A DNA stretch of 59,367 bases from an uncultured Bacteroidales bacterium (GCA_937877455.1 CALFIU010000186.1:1-59367), one strand, 5' to 3'; counted from the first letter of the stretch, positions 44,414-53,966 are shown. Numbers and translations: made by a program. Notes: generated by a model not told the origin, from the letters alone.

Positions 44414-45283
44414 TTATTTAGATGTTCCGTCAATTGAGGGTGCTGAATCACTTGTTTTTGTAAAATAGTTACGCAAAGTAAGGATATTTTTCCCATCAAA
44501 ATAATAATCATAGAAATCATCAACATAAATGATATAATTATCTTTTATTTCCCACGTTGTTTCATTCCAAACGCCATTTTCTTTTATTTCGATTACATCG
44601 TCTTTATCTTTAGCATTTACATATTTGCCAAAAAAAGAAGTTTCGTCTTCGCCCTCTGCCTTTTTATATAGATTTGTACGACGGTAAAGTTCATCACCTA
44701 CAAAATATAATGGATAATTACAAGAAGCCCATTGACTTTCAAATGAAATAATTACATTTTCTTGGTCAAAACTTATGTTAGAAACAAACGTATATTTATT
44801 AGCATCAGAATTATCAAGGTCATAATATTTCATGTTTTTAAAATCAAAATAAGACCCACCAAAACCTGCAGTATAGTTGCTTGCTTGCAATTGCTCTAAC
44901 GTTGGCTGTTTAACAATTTTTAATGTAGTAAATTTAACTTCCAAACGAGATGTAACCACAGTTTCAAAAAGTTCTTTTTCCGAAACACTTTCTCCGTTGA
45001 TTGTTGTATTAATGATTTTGTAATCATTAATATCAAATGGCAACTCAATACTTTTAAAACCCGTTGCAGAATCAACTGCTACTGAATCTTTAATATTGTC
45101 GAAAACAACGTAAAATTTTGTAACATCAACACTAACCGTAGTATCTGTAGTTACAATGTTTTCTGTTGATGTTGTGTCTGAACTAACCGTAGTATCTGGT
45201 GTTACGGTGTCATCATTGTCATCACATGCGACAAAAGAAAATAGAAATGTCGCAATAAGGCAAAATAATAAATTTTTTCTCAT
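44414..45283 (-). CDS. Hypothetical lipoprotein with Thr/Asp-rich linker
   Basis: 289 residues, lipobox SFVAC (Cys20). Residues 21-52 are a low-complexity Asp/Thr/Ser/Val stretch with repeated DTTVS units (a spacer away from the membrane). After this a beta-rich domain follows with no family I recognise. The last ~70 residues (FFGKYVNAKDKDDVIEIKENG, WNETTWEIKDNYIIYVDDFYDYYF) resemble the lipocalin-like 'GKY/W...W.i..n.i' pattern seen in the TIR operon, but weakly. Probably surface-exposed or periplasmic. Possible -7 element TAATTTTG (complement of 45361-45368) 78 bp upstream. Confidence 0.75.
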   Translation of the reverse strand: MRKNLLFCLIATFLFSFVACDDNDDTVTPDTTVSSDTTSTENIVTTDTTVSVDVTKFYVVFDNIKDSVAVDSATGFKSIELPFDINDYKIINTTINGESVSEKELFETVVTSRLEVKFTTLKIVKQPTLEQLQASNYTAGFGGSYFDFKNMKYYDLDNSDANKYTFVSNISFDQENVIISFESQWASCNYPLYFVGDELYRRTNLYKKAEGEDETSFFGKYVNAKDKDDVIEIKENGVWNETTWEIKDNYIIYVDDFYDYYFDGKNILTLRNYFTKTSDSAPSIDGTSK

Positions 45284-45505
45284 TTTTTTTAATTTTAATC
45301 AATAATCCAATTTTATTATAAATAAATGCTTTCAAATTGAAAATTCTCCAAAAATGCACGCAAAATTACTAAGAAATAAATACCAAAAAATAACATAAAA
45401 TAGGGATTTTTTTTCAAAAAAATAATCATAAATAGGGATACAACTTTAAGCAATTTTTTTGAAAAAATTACTTAAAAAATTTCTTGTTTTAATATTATTT
45501 TTTAC

Positions 45506-45513
45506 TACTTTTG
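45506..45513 (+). promoter_or_regulatory. Promoter -7 element of the CorA-type gene
   Basis: TACTTTTG matches TAnnTTTG; a CTTG at 45483-45486 is a weak -33 partner. Transcription would start near 45520, leaving a leader of about 150 nt. Positions 45284-45505 hold no gene. Confidence 0.5.
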
Positions 45514-45573
45514 CAAAAAATAAAAGTCGGTGTACAAAAACTCCGCTAATATAATTAAACAAATAAAGTTTAT

Positions 45574-45609
45574 ATGGACGACGACCCTGGCAATCATAGT
45601 TTTGAATAA
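45574..45609 (+). CDS. Putative 11-codon leader peptide of the CorA-type gene
   Basis: ATG GAC GAC GAC CCT ... encodes MDDDPGNHSFE and stops at 45609, 62 bp before the transporter ATG. The acidic/proline start is the composition shown for E. coli MgtL to destabilise translating ribosomes when Mg2+ is low. A hairpin begins five bases after the stop. No homologue comparison was possible, and an 11-codon frame can be chance. Confidence 0.4.
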   Translation: MDDDPGNHSFE

Positions 45610-45614
45610 TTGAA

Positions 45615-45656
45615 TTTAGAATTTAGAGCAATATGTTCTATGTTCTAAATTCTAAA
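45615..45656 (+). promoter_or_regulatory. Leader hairpin before the CorA-type gene
   Basis: TTTAGAATTTAGA (45615-45627) and TCTAAATTCTAAA (45644-45656) form a perfect 13 bp stem with a 16-base loop, 15 bases before the ATG at 45672. No T run follows, so it is not a simple terminator; it could mask the start region. Confidence 0.55.
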
Positions 45657-45671
45657 ATCGGTTAAGTAGAA

Positions 45672-46604
45672 ATGATACAGATTTACAGAAGCTTTTTGGG
45701 TGCAGAAAAACTCTCCCAAATAGAAAAAGGCTGTTGGGTACATTGCGTACAACCCGATAGTGACGAAGTAATGGCTCTGCAACACGATTTTCATGTGCCG
45801 CAGGAAGTAATTCAAGACATACTCGACAACGATGAGCTCCCACGTTACGAAGTGGATGATGATTGGAGCATGCTTATAATGCGTATCCCCGTAGAAGGCT
45901 CAATAACGGGCATGAACTATTACACAATACCATTAGGGATTTTTATGATGGAAGATTATACTGTAACCATTTGTGCAGTTCCAAACAATGTGTTACCAAT
46001 AATGCAACCATCGGTTTATAGAAACTCTAATCAGCCAGTTTATGATGTTATAAACTTTGCGCTAAAACTATTTATTCGCAGTGCAAATTCTTTTATGTAT
46101 TATCTTAGACAGATAAACCAACACACCTCTTTAATAGAAAAAGAAATTGAAAAATCAATTCGTAACAAGGAACTCAACAAAATGTTAAAACTTGAAAAAT
46201 GTCTTGTGTTTTTTATCACAGCTCTAAAATCTAATGAGATGGTGTTGGCAAAATTTAAAAATAGTAAGCGAACAGTTTTTAGCGAAACCAACGAAGACCT
46301 TATAGAAGATGCCATAATAGAAACCAAACAAGCTATTGAGATGGCGCAGATTTATAGCAACATACAAAGTGGAATGATGGATACTTTTGCAAGCGTTATT
46401 TCTAATAACCTTAACGTTGTAATGAAACAAATGACATCTGTATCAATAATACTCATGATTCCTACTTTAATAGCAAGTTTCTTTGGAATGAACGTTCCAA
46501 ACGGTTTTGAGGAACATAGGTTTGCATTCATTGGCATATTAATATTGTCGGTGTTGATGTCGGCGGGGGGATTTCTTCTATCAAAAAAACGAAATTGGTT
46601 TTAG
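45672..46604 (+). CDS. CorA-family divalent cation (Mg2+) transporter
   Basis: 310 residues. A long cytoplasmic helical/beta domain is followed by two C-terminal membrane helices. The selectivity motif GMN (272-274, in FFGMNVPNGF) sits between them, and the protein ends in a basic tail (SKKRNWF) as CorA proteins do. Moves Mg2+ (or Co2+/Ni2+) across the inner membrane as a pentamer. It is preceded by a ~150 nt leader containing a short acidic/Pro frame and a strong hairpin, which may be a Mg2+ sensor. Single-gene unit. Confidence 0.93.
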   Translation: MIQIYRSFLGAEKLSQIEKGCWVHCVQPDSDEVMALQHDFHVPQEVIQDILDNDELPRYEVDDDWSMLIMRIPVEGSITGMNYYTIPLGIFMMEDYTVTICAVPNNVLPIMQPSVYRNSNQPVYDVINFALKLFIRSANSFMYYLRQINQHTSLIEKEIEKSIRNKELNKMLKLEKCLVFFITALKSNEMVLAKFKNSKRTVFSETNEDLIEDAIIETKQAIEMAQIYSNIQSGMMDTFASVISNNLNVVMKQMTSVSIILMIPTLIASFFGMNVPNGFEEHRFAFIGILILSVLMSAGGFLLSKKRNWF

Positions 46605-46743
46605 GTTTAAGTTATTTTACTTGAAAAAAATAAATTTAACACAATAATTTTTTACAACGGATTTAACAATAAATATGTTTAGTCCGTTGTTTTTATTTTA
46701 CAATCATCAAAAAACATTTTACAAACATAAAACTTTAAAAAAA

Positions 46744-49251
46744 ATGAAAAAACTATTCGCAATTTGTTTTTTTGCGCTACTATTACAAAACGCCATGGCG
46801 CAAAAACTAAAAAAAGAAATAGCAAAAATAGACGATATGGAATACGAAGAAGCCATCATTGATCTCAATTCTGCTATAAAAAAATCCGTAGATGTCCCTG
46901 TTGCTTATTACAAAATTGGCGAAATATACTTTTTGCAAGATTTTGAAAAAAGAGATGTCTTGAAATCTTTTGACAATTTTCAAAAAAGCAAAGAAAAATT
47001 TGCACGTCTTGATTCCAAAACAAAAGATAAAATAAAATTAAGTTACAACATCACTCCCAATATGGCAGATTCAATGATGCTTGTAGTAGCTCAATCGATG
47101 CTTGACACAATAAAACAACATTCGTATTATTCGTCATATATAGATAAATTTAGGGATAAATTCAAAAAAATATATCCCAAAATGGTAGCAGAAGTAGATA
47201 CTTTTTGCTACATGCTTGCTTATAAAAACGCTTACAATATAGCCCGAAGAATGATTAAATTTAACGATTTAGATTCAATATCCAATTTACCAAATCATCC
47301 TTATGCAGACTCCGCCAAAGTTGCAAAAACAAAAATTCAACAAGAAATGTTCGATTTTTGTTTTAATTATACAGGATACCCAAACCAAATGAATCTTTTT
47401 AGAAAAATGTTCGACGAATCGTACTACGTAGATTATACCGAAAAACAAAAAAATTTTTATTTAAAAGAAACTATAAAACACAATTTAAAATACAATATAT
47501 CACCACGAGATACAATGATTTGTTACGAAATAAACAACGCAGTAGTTAAAGACTCTATTTTTTTTAGAAAAAAATATAATGAAGCTAAACTATCCAAATT
47601 TATAGAAAATTTCGCACCAAGATTAATTGCTTTTTTAGCTTTAAAGACACTTTATAAACCATATATAGAAAAAAGAGAATATTCTAAGGCTGTAGATATT
47701 CTACAAAAATATCAACCGCTTTTCCCTAATCAACAAAAATTTATTAACAAAACAATAGGACTACTTAGCGACCCAAATCCACCTCAATTTATAAATGAAA
47801 CTCAGTTGCCACCCGAAATAAATTCTCCAATTTACCAAAACAATTACGCTCCAATATTAAGTTACGACATGAAAAAATTATACTATGTACAAGACATGGA
47901 TTTTAGAAAAAATTGGTGGCAAGAGGATATGTATGTTTCTGAATTCAAAGACGGCAAATGGCAATTGGGGCAACCCATAAAACGTTTTTCTGAATATAAC
48001 AAAAACGAAGCTGCGGAATACATATCTCCAGACGAAAGCGAAATGATATTGTTTTTAAGTAGATACTTATACACTTCACCCAAACAAGATGATGGAACGT
48101 GGGGTTATCCAATTCCATTGCTAAGCGAAAGAAATAGTATTAATTCTGGTTTTTGGAATGCAGATGTTTCTTTTTCGGCAGATGGGCAAGCGTTGCTATT
48201 TAGTTCAATTAGAAATGAAAAAGACAAGATTTCTAACTTTGCCTTTAGTGAAACCGACAATTTTTTCTTTTATGATATAGATATTTACGTAAGTCTAAAA
48301 CAACCAAATGGGAATTGGGGTCCAGCTATAAACTTAGGCTCTACGATAAATACAGATTTTATAGAACGTTCTCCAAGATTATCATCAGACCTTAAAACTT
48401 TATATTTCGTTTCTAATAGCCACTATGGAATTGGTGGATGTGATTTTTTTATGTCAACAAGGCTAAACGATACATCATGGACAGAGTGGAGCGAGCCAAT
48501 TAACCTCGGCAGAATAATAAACACCACAAAAGATGAAAATTTTTTTACAATAGGATACGATGGAAAAACAATTTTTTACAACAGAGATAGCATTATTTAT
48601 CAAGCACAATTGCCAGATATAATAAAAGCAAATCCAACATCAAACCTTTGTGGAAAAATTACAGATTCGCAGGGTAATCCAATAAAATCAACAATTTCGT
48701 GGGAAGACATCAACACCGGACGTTACCTCGGCACTTTGAAAAACAACCCAACCACTGGAGAATTTTCTATCACTATGCCACTTGGAAGAACATACGAATA
48801 TATTGTTGAATCAGAAGGATATTTTCCTGTTTCGGCAATTTTCGACAACTCAAAAACTAATCAACCAACAGAAAAAATCGACAGCATAAAACTTTATTCA
48901 ATTACTGAAATGATTCAGCAAGATATATCGGTTACCTTAAACAACATATACTTTGAACTTAACAAAGCCGACCTAAAACCAGAATCAATGGTAAAAATAA
49001 AATACTTAGCAAAACTACTAACTTCTAATCCCGACCTAAAAATTGAAATATCAGGACACACCGACAAAACTGGTAGCGATAGTTTTAACCAAAATCTTTC
49101 GCAACAAAGAGCAGAAAGTGTAAAAAAAGCATTGGAACAAAAAGGCGTGAATCCTCAAAAAATAGTTACCATAGGTTATGGTAGCACCAAACCTATTTCG
49201 TCAAACGATGAAGAAAATAGGCGTGTGGAATTTAAATTTATTAATGACTAA
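46744..49251 (+). CDS. PorE-like T9SS envelope protein (TPR, PD40 repeats, OmpA domain)
   Basis: 835 residues from MKKLFAIC; the frame is open upstream but the signal peptide (ending NAMAQ) fixes the start. Helical TPR-like repeats (~20-330) are followed by WD40/PD40 beta-propeller segments (LSYDMKKLYYVQDMDF, YISPDESEMILFLSR, LSSDLKTLYFVSNSHYGIGG). A carboxypeptidase-regulatory-like domain (SNLCGKITDSQGNPIKS) and a C-terminal OmpA peptidoglycan-binding domain (EISGHTDKTGSDSFNQNLSQQRAESV) complete it. This order is that of PorE, which anchors the T9SS apparatus to peptidoglycan. The OmpA Asp and Arg ligands are intact. Confidence 0.88.
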   Translation: MKKLFAICFFALLLQNAMAQKLKKEIAKIDDMEYEEAIIDLNSAIKKSVDVPVAYYKIGEIYFLQDFEKRDVLKSFDNFQKSKEKFARLDSKTKDKIKLSYNITPNMADSMMLVVAQSMLDTIKQHSYYSSYIDKFRDKFKKIYPKMVAEVDTFCYMLAYKNAYNIARRMIKFNDLDSISNLPNHPYADSAKVAKTKIQQEMFDFCFNYTGYPNQMNLFRKMFDESYYVDYTEKQKNFYLKETIKHNLKYNISPRDTMICYEINNAVVKDSIFFRKKYNEAKLSKFIENFAPRLIAFLALKTLYKPYIEKREYSKAVDILQKYQPLFPNQQKFINKTIGLLSDPNPPQFINETQLPPEINSPIYQNNYAPILSYDMKKLYYVQDMDFRKNWWQEDMYVSEFKDGKWQLGQPIKRFSEYNKNEAAEYISPDESEMILFLSRYLYTSPKQDDGTWGYPIPLLSERNSINSGFWNADVSFSADGQALLFSSIRNEKDKISNFAFSETDNFFFYDIDIYVSLKQPNGNWGPAINLGSTINTDFIERSPRLSSDLKTLYFVSNSHYGIGGCDFFMSTRLNDTSWTEWSEPINLGRIINTTKDENFFTIGYDGKTIFYNRDSIIYQAQLPDIIKANPTSNLCGKITDSQGNPIKSTISWEDINTGRYLGTLKNNPTTGEFSITMPLGRTYEYIVESEGYFPVSAIFDNSKTNQPTEKIDSIKLYSITEMIQQDISVTLNNIYFELNKADLKPESMVKIKYLAKLLTSNPDLKIEISGHTDKTGSDSFNQNLSQQRAESVKKALEQKGVNPQKIVTIGYGSTKPISSNDEENRRVEFKFIND

Positions 49252-49347
49252 AATCAATATCGTCATTTTGTAGGGCAATGGTTAAAAACAAAAAAACTTT
49301 GCCAACAGCCGTTGCCTATTTTCAAAAACTTAAATTCTAATATAATT

Positions 49348-52110
49348 ATGAAACATCTAATAACAACAATAATATCGATGTTTTTGGTTATTGGTGTATG
49401 CCATTCGCAAAAACTTATAAAAACATTTGATTTACTCAATAATGGCGATAGTGCCAAAGCGGAAAAAAATTTTGTTAAAGCAATCAAAAAAAAGAAAGAA
49501 CCATTTGCAGCCACGTTTGGATATGGTTTATGCTTGATGAAAAAACAACCCAAAAAGTCGTTCATTTGCTTAAAAAAAACAAAAGCAAAATTCAACAACT
49601 CCGACAAATATTTTCATCGTTATATGAAAGACAACTACGGCATCACCCCTGCCCTAACCCAACAAAAAATGGACGAAGTGGCATCACAACAACTACGTTA
49701 TACCTTAGCCAACGACTCCACAGAAACAGGGTTTAGAGCATATATACGCACATACAAAGGCTGTTCTAAAGTTTTTATACAAAAAGCACTAATATATCAA
49801 GAAGAAGCTGCATATCGTGCTGCTAAAAAAGATACTTCGCTAAAAAAAGCAAACACATTTCTTAAAGACTATCCATTTTCTTATCGTTCTAAATACATAA
49901 TTGATTATATCGACAGCGTTATTTACTTTAAAAGTCTTATAAACGGCAATTACCTAACTTTGACGGATTTTTGGTATAAAAATCCTAAATCAAAATATAG
50001 GGACCAAGCAAAAATGCTCACAGAACTTCTTAACCCCGAAACAAAGCATGGAAAAATAATAGATTTAACAGAAGAATATCTTAACGATTGGCGAAATAAA
50101 GCTTATTATTCTGGACATTGGAAAATTATTGTTTTTTTTGCAAAAAGGTTACCACACATGATGAACGACACCCTTTGGAGAATGTATTACGCATCAAAAT
50201 ATGGCGAATTAAATTTTGAAACTCGTTGGTACACCCCAGAAAAAGATTCTATGTATGATTATTATATTCAACGCGGTGCTCCAAGTATGTTGGCATTTAA
50301 AAAAGTAATAGAAAAATGTTCTTATTTAATACAAAAAAAACAATACCAAGACGCTGATGATGTAATTACTAAATATGAACCATTGTTCCCAAATTTACCA
50401 CAAGAATTTTATTACATGCACCAACTACTTCAACTAAACGAACCTGAAGCAAAAGTAAAAAAACTACCGTCTCAAATAAATCAAAACCTTAAATTCAATT
50501 TATATAATCGTAATCCATTAATATCACCAGATGGCAAAACATTATATTTCACTCACAACGAAATAAAGCCAATAGTTTATAACAGATACACTGGAGAAAC
50601 CAAGATAATAAAAAAAACAATAAAAGATACAATAGTTTTTGATAAAGACATATATATGTCTGAACTCAAAAACGGTGTATGGCAAAAGGCTCGTCCATGC
50701 CCTGGTTTGAGTAAAAGAGACACTACATTAATAAAGGTTAACCCAATAACCAATGAAACGACATATACAAAATTAGTATTTCACGAAGTTGTATCGGGCA
50801 TATCTGCCGATGGCACTGATATGATTATAAAAGAAAACGAAACAATAAAATTAGCAGGCGATAATAATTTTTGCACTGCCAGTGTTTTACGTCATTCCAT
50901 CCTTGGAAGTAAACAATGGAGTAATCCAAAAACAATGTCGCATCTTAATTTTTACTTTCACACTAACCCCAAAGATATGCCAGATGTAGAAAATGAAAAT
51001 TTTAATGGAAGATTTTCCCCTCAAGGAAACGTTGTATTTTTTTGTGCAAATCGCGTAGGAATTCCCGGGTATAATGAAAAATTCACAGATATAAACAATT
51101 ATTTATATCATATGGAATTACCAGGTGTTCCATTTAAAGTTTGGTTCTTACATCCCGATATATACTATAGTGTAAAACAACCCGATGGGCTTTGGTCCTA
51201 TCCATCAAGCATAGGTAAAATAATAAATACCGAATATGGAGAATATTCGCCATATTTAGCAGCAGACAACCGTACACTATATTTTATATCCGAAGGACAT
51301 TACGGCGTAGGAGGAACAGACATTTACATGACCAAACGCACCAACGACACCACTTGGACCGACTGGGGACCACCTATCAATCTCGGTAGAAATATCAACA
51401 CAGCAGGCAACGAATATGATTTTTCGATTACTGCAGATGGAAAAACTGCATATTTTTCATCAGAAGACCCTTTAACAGGAAAAATAACAATCTGTAGCGT
51501 AGAATTACCGATGAAATACCGTCCAGATAGCGTGGCAATATTTTCGGGCAAAATAACCGACCTTCAAGGAAACCCAATACCCACAAAAATTCAAGTTAGG
51601 GACGAGAAAAATCAAAAAATTTATGCCGAATATAAAAACAAAATTACAACTGGTGAATTTTATTTTGGGCTACCTCAAGATAAGTATTATGGATTTACAT
51701 TTAATTCAAGGGGCTATTTTCCAATTTCTGATACTCTCGACGCAACTGGTATAAATCGCAAAACAATTTATAAAAATCGTGATTACAAACTTGCATCAGA
51801 ATCAGATATTTTTGAAAAAAGATTGTCAATACCTCTCGAAGGAGTCATCTTTTTTGACCAAAACATTGAACCAAGTTCCGAATCTATTCCTGTGATAAGC
51901 AAATTAAAAAACTATCTTTCGCAACACGAATATCCCAAAGTTGAAATAACGGTTTATGCATCAAAAAAAGATTTGGCTGAAAATAGAGCAAAATACATTG
52001 CCGCCCAACTAATTAAATTTGGAATTAAAAAAGAAAAACTTCTATATAGTGGCAAACAAGGTAAAGACAAAACAGAATTTAGAATAACAGACGAAAATTT
52101 GCCCGAATAA
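49348..52110 (+). CDS. PorE-like paralogue with degenerate OmpA domain
   Basis: 920 residues from MKHLITTI (signal peptide ending VCHSQ). Same domain order as its upstream neighbour: TPR-like region, PD40 propeller (RNPLISPDGKTLYFTHNE, YSPYLAADNRTLYFISEGHYGVGG), carboxypeptidase-regulatory-like domain (SGKITDLQGNPIPTK) and OmpA-like end. In the OmpA part the peptidoglycan-binding motif is lost: the position of GHTDxxG...N..LS..RA reads VYASKKDLAENRAKYI, lacking the Asp. It follows the first paralogue by 96 bp in the same direction, a tandem duplication with divergence. It may work in the same complex without gripping peptidoglycan. Confidence 0.82.
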   Translation: MKHLITTIISMFLVIGVCHSQKLIKTFDLLNNGDSAKAEKNFVKAIKKKKEPFAATFGYGLCLMKKQPKKSFICLKKTKAKFNNSDKYFHRYMKDNYGITPALTQQKMDEVASQQLRYTLANDSTETGFRAYIRTYKGCSKVFIQKALIYQEEAAYRAAKKDTSLKKANTFLKDYPFSYRSKYIIDYIDSVIYFKSLINGNYLTLTDFWYKNPKSKYRDQAKMLTELLNPETKHGKIIDLTEEYLNDWRNKAYYSGHWKIIVFFAKRLPHMMNDTLWRMYYASKYGELNFETRWYTPEKDSMYDYYIQRGAPSMLAFKKVIEKCSYLIQKKQYQDADDVITKYEPLFPNLPQEFYYMHQLLQLNEPEAKVKKLPSQINQNLKFNLYNRNPLISPDGKTLYFTHNEIKPIVYNRYTGETKIIKKTIKDTIVFDKDIYMSELKNGVWQKARPCPGLSKRDTTLIKVNPITNETTYTKLVFHEVVSGISADGTDMIIKENETIKLAGDNNFCTASVLRHSILGSKQWSNPKTMSHLNFYFHTNPKDMPDVENENFNGRFSPQGNVVFFCANRVGIPGYNEKFTDINNYLYHMELPGVPFKVWFLHPDIYYSVKQPDGLWSYPSSIGKIINTEYGEYSPYLAADNRTLYFISEGHYGVGGTDIYMTKRTNDTTWTDWGPPINLGRNINTAGNEYDFSITADGKTAYFSSEDPLTGKITICSVELPMKYRPDSVAIFSGKITDLQGNPIPTKIQVRDEKNQKIYAEYKNKITTGEFYFGLPQDKYYGFTFNSRGYFPISDTLDATGINRKTIYKNRDYKLASESDIFEKRLSIPLEGVIFFDQNIEPSSESIPVISKLKNYLSQHEYPKVEITVYASKKDLAENRAKYIAAQLIKFGIKKEKLLYSGKQGKDKTEFRITDENLPE

Positions 52111-52136
52111 AAGTTTTTTTACACGGAACACATAGA

Positions 52137-52182
52137 AAAACACGGAATTTAATTTCTACCTAATAAAATTCCGTGTTTTTTT
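52137..52182 (+). terminator. Terminator of the PorE-like pair
   Basis: AAAACACGGAATTT (52137-52150) pairs with AAATTCCGTGTTTT (52166-52179), then T run. Confidence 0.85.
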
Positions 52183-52243
52183 ATGCTTATTTTAGGATAA
52201 TTTTATTTGAGAATAATTTTCTGTTTTTTAACTGAAACCTAAA

Positions 52244-52786
52244 TTAAATTATTTCTTCTAATTTACCAGTTTCAGAATCAATTATAAAGCCTCTAACCAC
52301 AACATCTTTTGGAATAAGCGGATGAGTTTTAATAGTTTCAACAGTTTTGCGTACAGATTCTGGCGTATCTTTAAAGCCTTCGAGCCAATGATTTAAATCT
52401 ATACCACATTTTCTAATGGTATTGAGAGTTTGGTCTGTTATACCACGTTCAAGCATTTGATGATGAAAATGCTCAAAACTCATGTGGCAAGCACCACAAT
52501 TAGAATGAGCAACCACCATAATTTCTTCAACACCCAATTCATAAACAGCCACAACAAGACTTCTAACAGCAGAATCAAAAGCCGAAATCACCAAACCACC
52601 AGCATTTTTTATAATTTTTGCATCGCCATTTTTCAAACCAAGCGCAGCAGGCAACAATTCGGTTAAACGTGTATCCATACACGAAAGAACAGCAAGTTTT
52701 TTTTCGGGAAATTTGTCCGTTAGATATTTTTCATAACTTTTTTGAGATACAAAAGTCTTGTTAAATTCTAAAATTTTATCTATCAT
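52244..52786 (-). CDS. Beta-class carbonic anhydrase
   Basis: 180 residues. Interconverts CO2 and bicarbonate in the cytosol. Zinc ligands Cys36 (CMDTR with Asp38/Arg40), His94 and Cys97 (AHSNCGACHM) are all present in the expected order. The short length fits the type II/plant-like small beta-CA subclass common in anaerobes. Promoter element TATTTTTG (complement of 52806-52813) lies 20 bp upstream. Confidence 0.94.
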   Translation of the reverse strand: MIDKILEFNKTFVSQKSYEKYLTDKFPEKKLAVLSCMDTRLTELLPAALGLKNGDAKIIKNAGGLVISAFDSAVRSLVVAVYELGVEEIMVVAHSNCGACHMSFEHFHHQMLERGITDQTLNTIRKCGIDLNHWLEGFKDTPESVRKTVETIKTHPLIPKDVVVRGFIIDSETGKLEEII

Positions 52787-52805
52787 TTTATAAAAAGTTT
52801 TTCTA

Positions 52806-52813
52806 CAAAAATA
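52806..52813 (-). promoter_or_regulatory. Carbonic anhydrase promoter -7 element
   Basis: CAAAAATA reads TATTTTTG on minus, 20 bp before the ATG. Confidence 0.45.
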
Positions 52814-52889
52814 TCAATAATATTCAACTTTTGCAAGTAAAATATTAACGGCAAAACCCCAAAAACTTCCCGTTATAAATCCACAAAAA

Positions 52890-53540
52890 TTATTTCCTTT
52901 GTTGGTAATCTTCTTCAATTTCAGATGCCCATGAATCAGGAATTGCTTGTTTTTTTCGCACACACCCAAGAAAATTTGCTATGCCGCTGAAATTTAGGTC
53001 AATACCCTTTGAATCACACACAAAATTGGCAGCACGATTGCTTTTGATACCATAAGAGGCAGCAGTGTTAACAGCATCGATATTTGCACCAAGAAAAATA
53101 AATTCCCAACCGTATTTTTCTTGCTCAAACGAAATTTGGCGTTTTATTTCCTGTACCGAAAAATGCTTTGACGCATTTTCCTGACCATCGGTAATTATCA
53201 CAAACACAACGTTTGAAGCCTTTTGGTCGTCTGCAAGTTTTTTCTGTATTTTGATAGTGTGATTAATAGCATCGCCAAGTGCATCCAAAAGCGCAGTACA
53301 ACCGCCTGGAACGTAATTGTTACGTGTCAACGGCTCCACCTTTGCAATATTTTCACGATTATGAACCACTTCGGATCTATCAGCAAAAAAAACAGTGGAA
53401 ATGTTGCAACTACCTTGCTCTTTGCGGTGTTTTTCGAGCATTGAATTAAAACCACCAATTGTGTCGTTTTCCAATCCTGACATTGATCCTGATTTGTCGA
53501 TAATAAAAACGAGTTCTGTAATGTTGTTTTTCTTGTTCAT
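52890..53540 (-). CDS. VWA-domain protein (YegL/TerY-like)
   Basis: 216 residues from MNKKNNITELVFIIDKSGSMS; an in-frame start 14 codons upstream is less likely because the domain begins here. The metal-binding MIDAS is intact: DKSGS (15-19), the Thr in GGCTALLDALG and the Asp in IITDGQEN. Such single-domain VWA proteins sit in TerY/YegL systems with kinases or phosphatases, but no partner gene is adjacent here. Cytosolic (no signal peptide). Role unknown. Confidence 0.88.
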   Translation of the reverse strand: MNKKNNITELVFIIDKSGSMSGLENDTIGGFNSMLEKHRKEQGSCNISTVFFADRSEVVHNRENIAKVEPLTRNNYVPGGCTALLDALGDAINHTIKIQKKLADDQKASNVVFVIITDGQENASKHFSVQEIKRQISFEQEKYGWEFIFLGANIDAVNTAASYGIKSNRAANFVCDSKGIDLNFSGIANFLGCVRKKQAIPDSWASEIEEDYQQRK

Positions 53541-53714
53541 AGTATTAATAGTTTTAATGGTTAAACAAATTTTACGATACAAAAATCAAGTTTTTAGTCA
53601 AGAACGATGTCGCCATGAAAGCGACAAATGCATAAAAATCAAAATATACACAAAAAAGTTGACCAAAACCATTGCAAAATAGATTTAGAAATTGGAATAA
53701 AAATTATCATAATA

Positions 53715-53914
53715 CGTCAATTTCATTTGAATCGACATCAATGCGGGCGGGCACATAGACCCGCCCCTACAATATGGTGATATTCAATATTATGAGCAAA
53801 AGTTGGCGAAAAGGCGGCAAAGCCGCCTTTTCGCCAACTCCTATAATATACACCCCAAATAGAATGATGTGTAGGGGCGGACCTGCGTGTCCGCCCGATC
53901 AAATGAAATTGACG
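53715..53914 (+). mobile_element. MITE-like element, copy 2 (before the macro-domain gene)
   Basis: 200 bp, ends CGTCAATTTCATTTGAATCG and the inverted GATCAAATGAAATTGACG. It is flanked by a perfect 13 bp direct repeat AATTATCATAATA (53702-53714 and 53915-53927), a target duplication. Internally there are subterminal GC-rich hairpins (GGGCGG...CCGCCC) and a central perfect inverted repeat, AGTTGGCGAAAAGGCGGC with an 18 bp arm, loop AAA (53800-53838). It is the inverted homologue of copy 1. It accounts for most of the gene-free 53541-53998 gap and carries no transposase. Confidence 0.88.
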
Positions 53915-53966
53915 AATTATCATAATATAATTTTTATTAATTTTATGCAACCAACAAAAAAATCCT

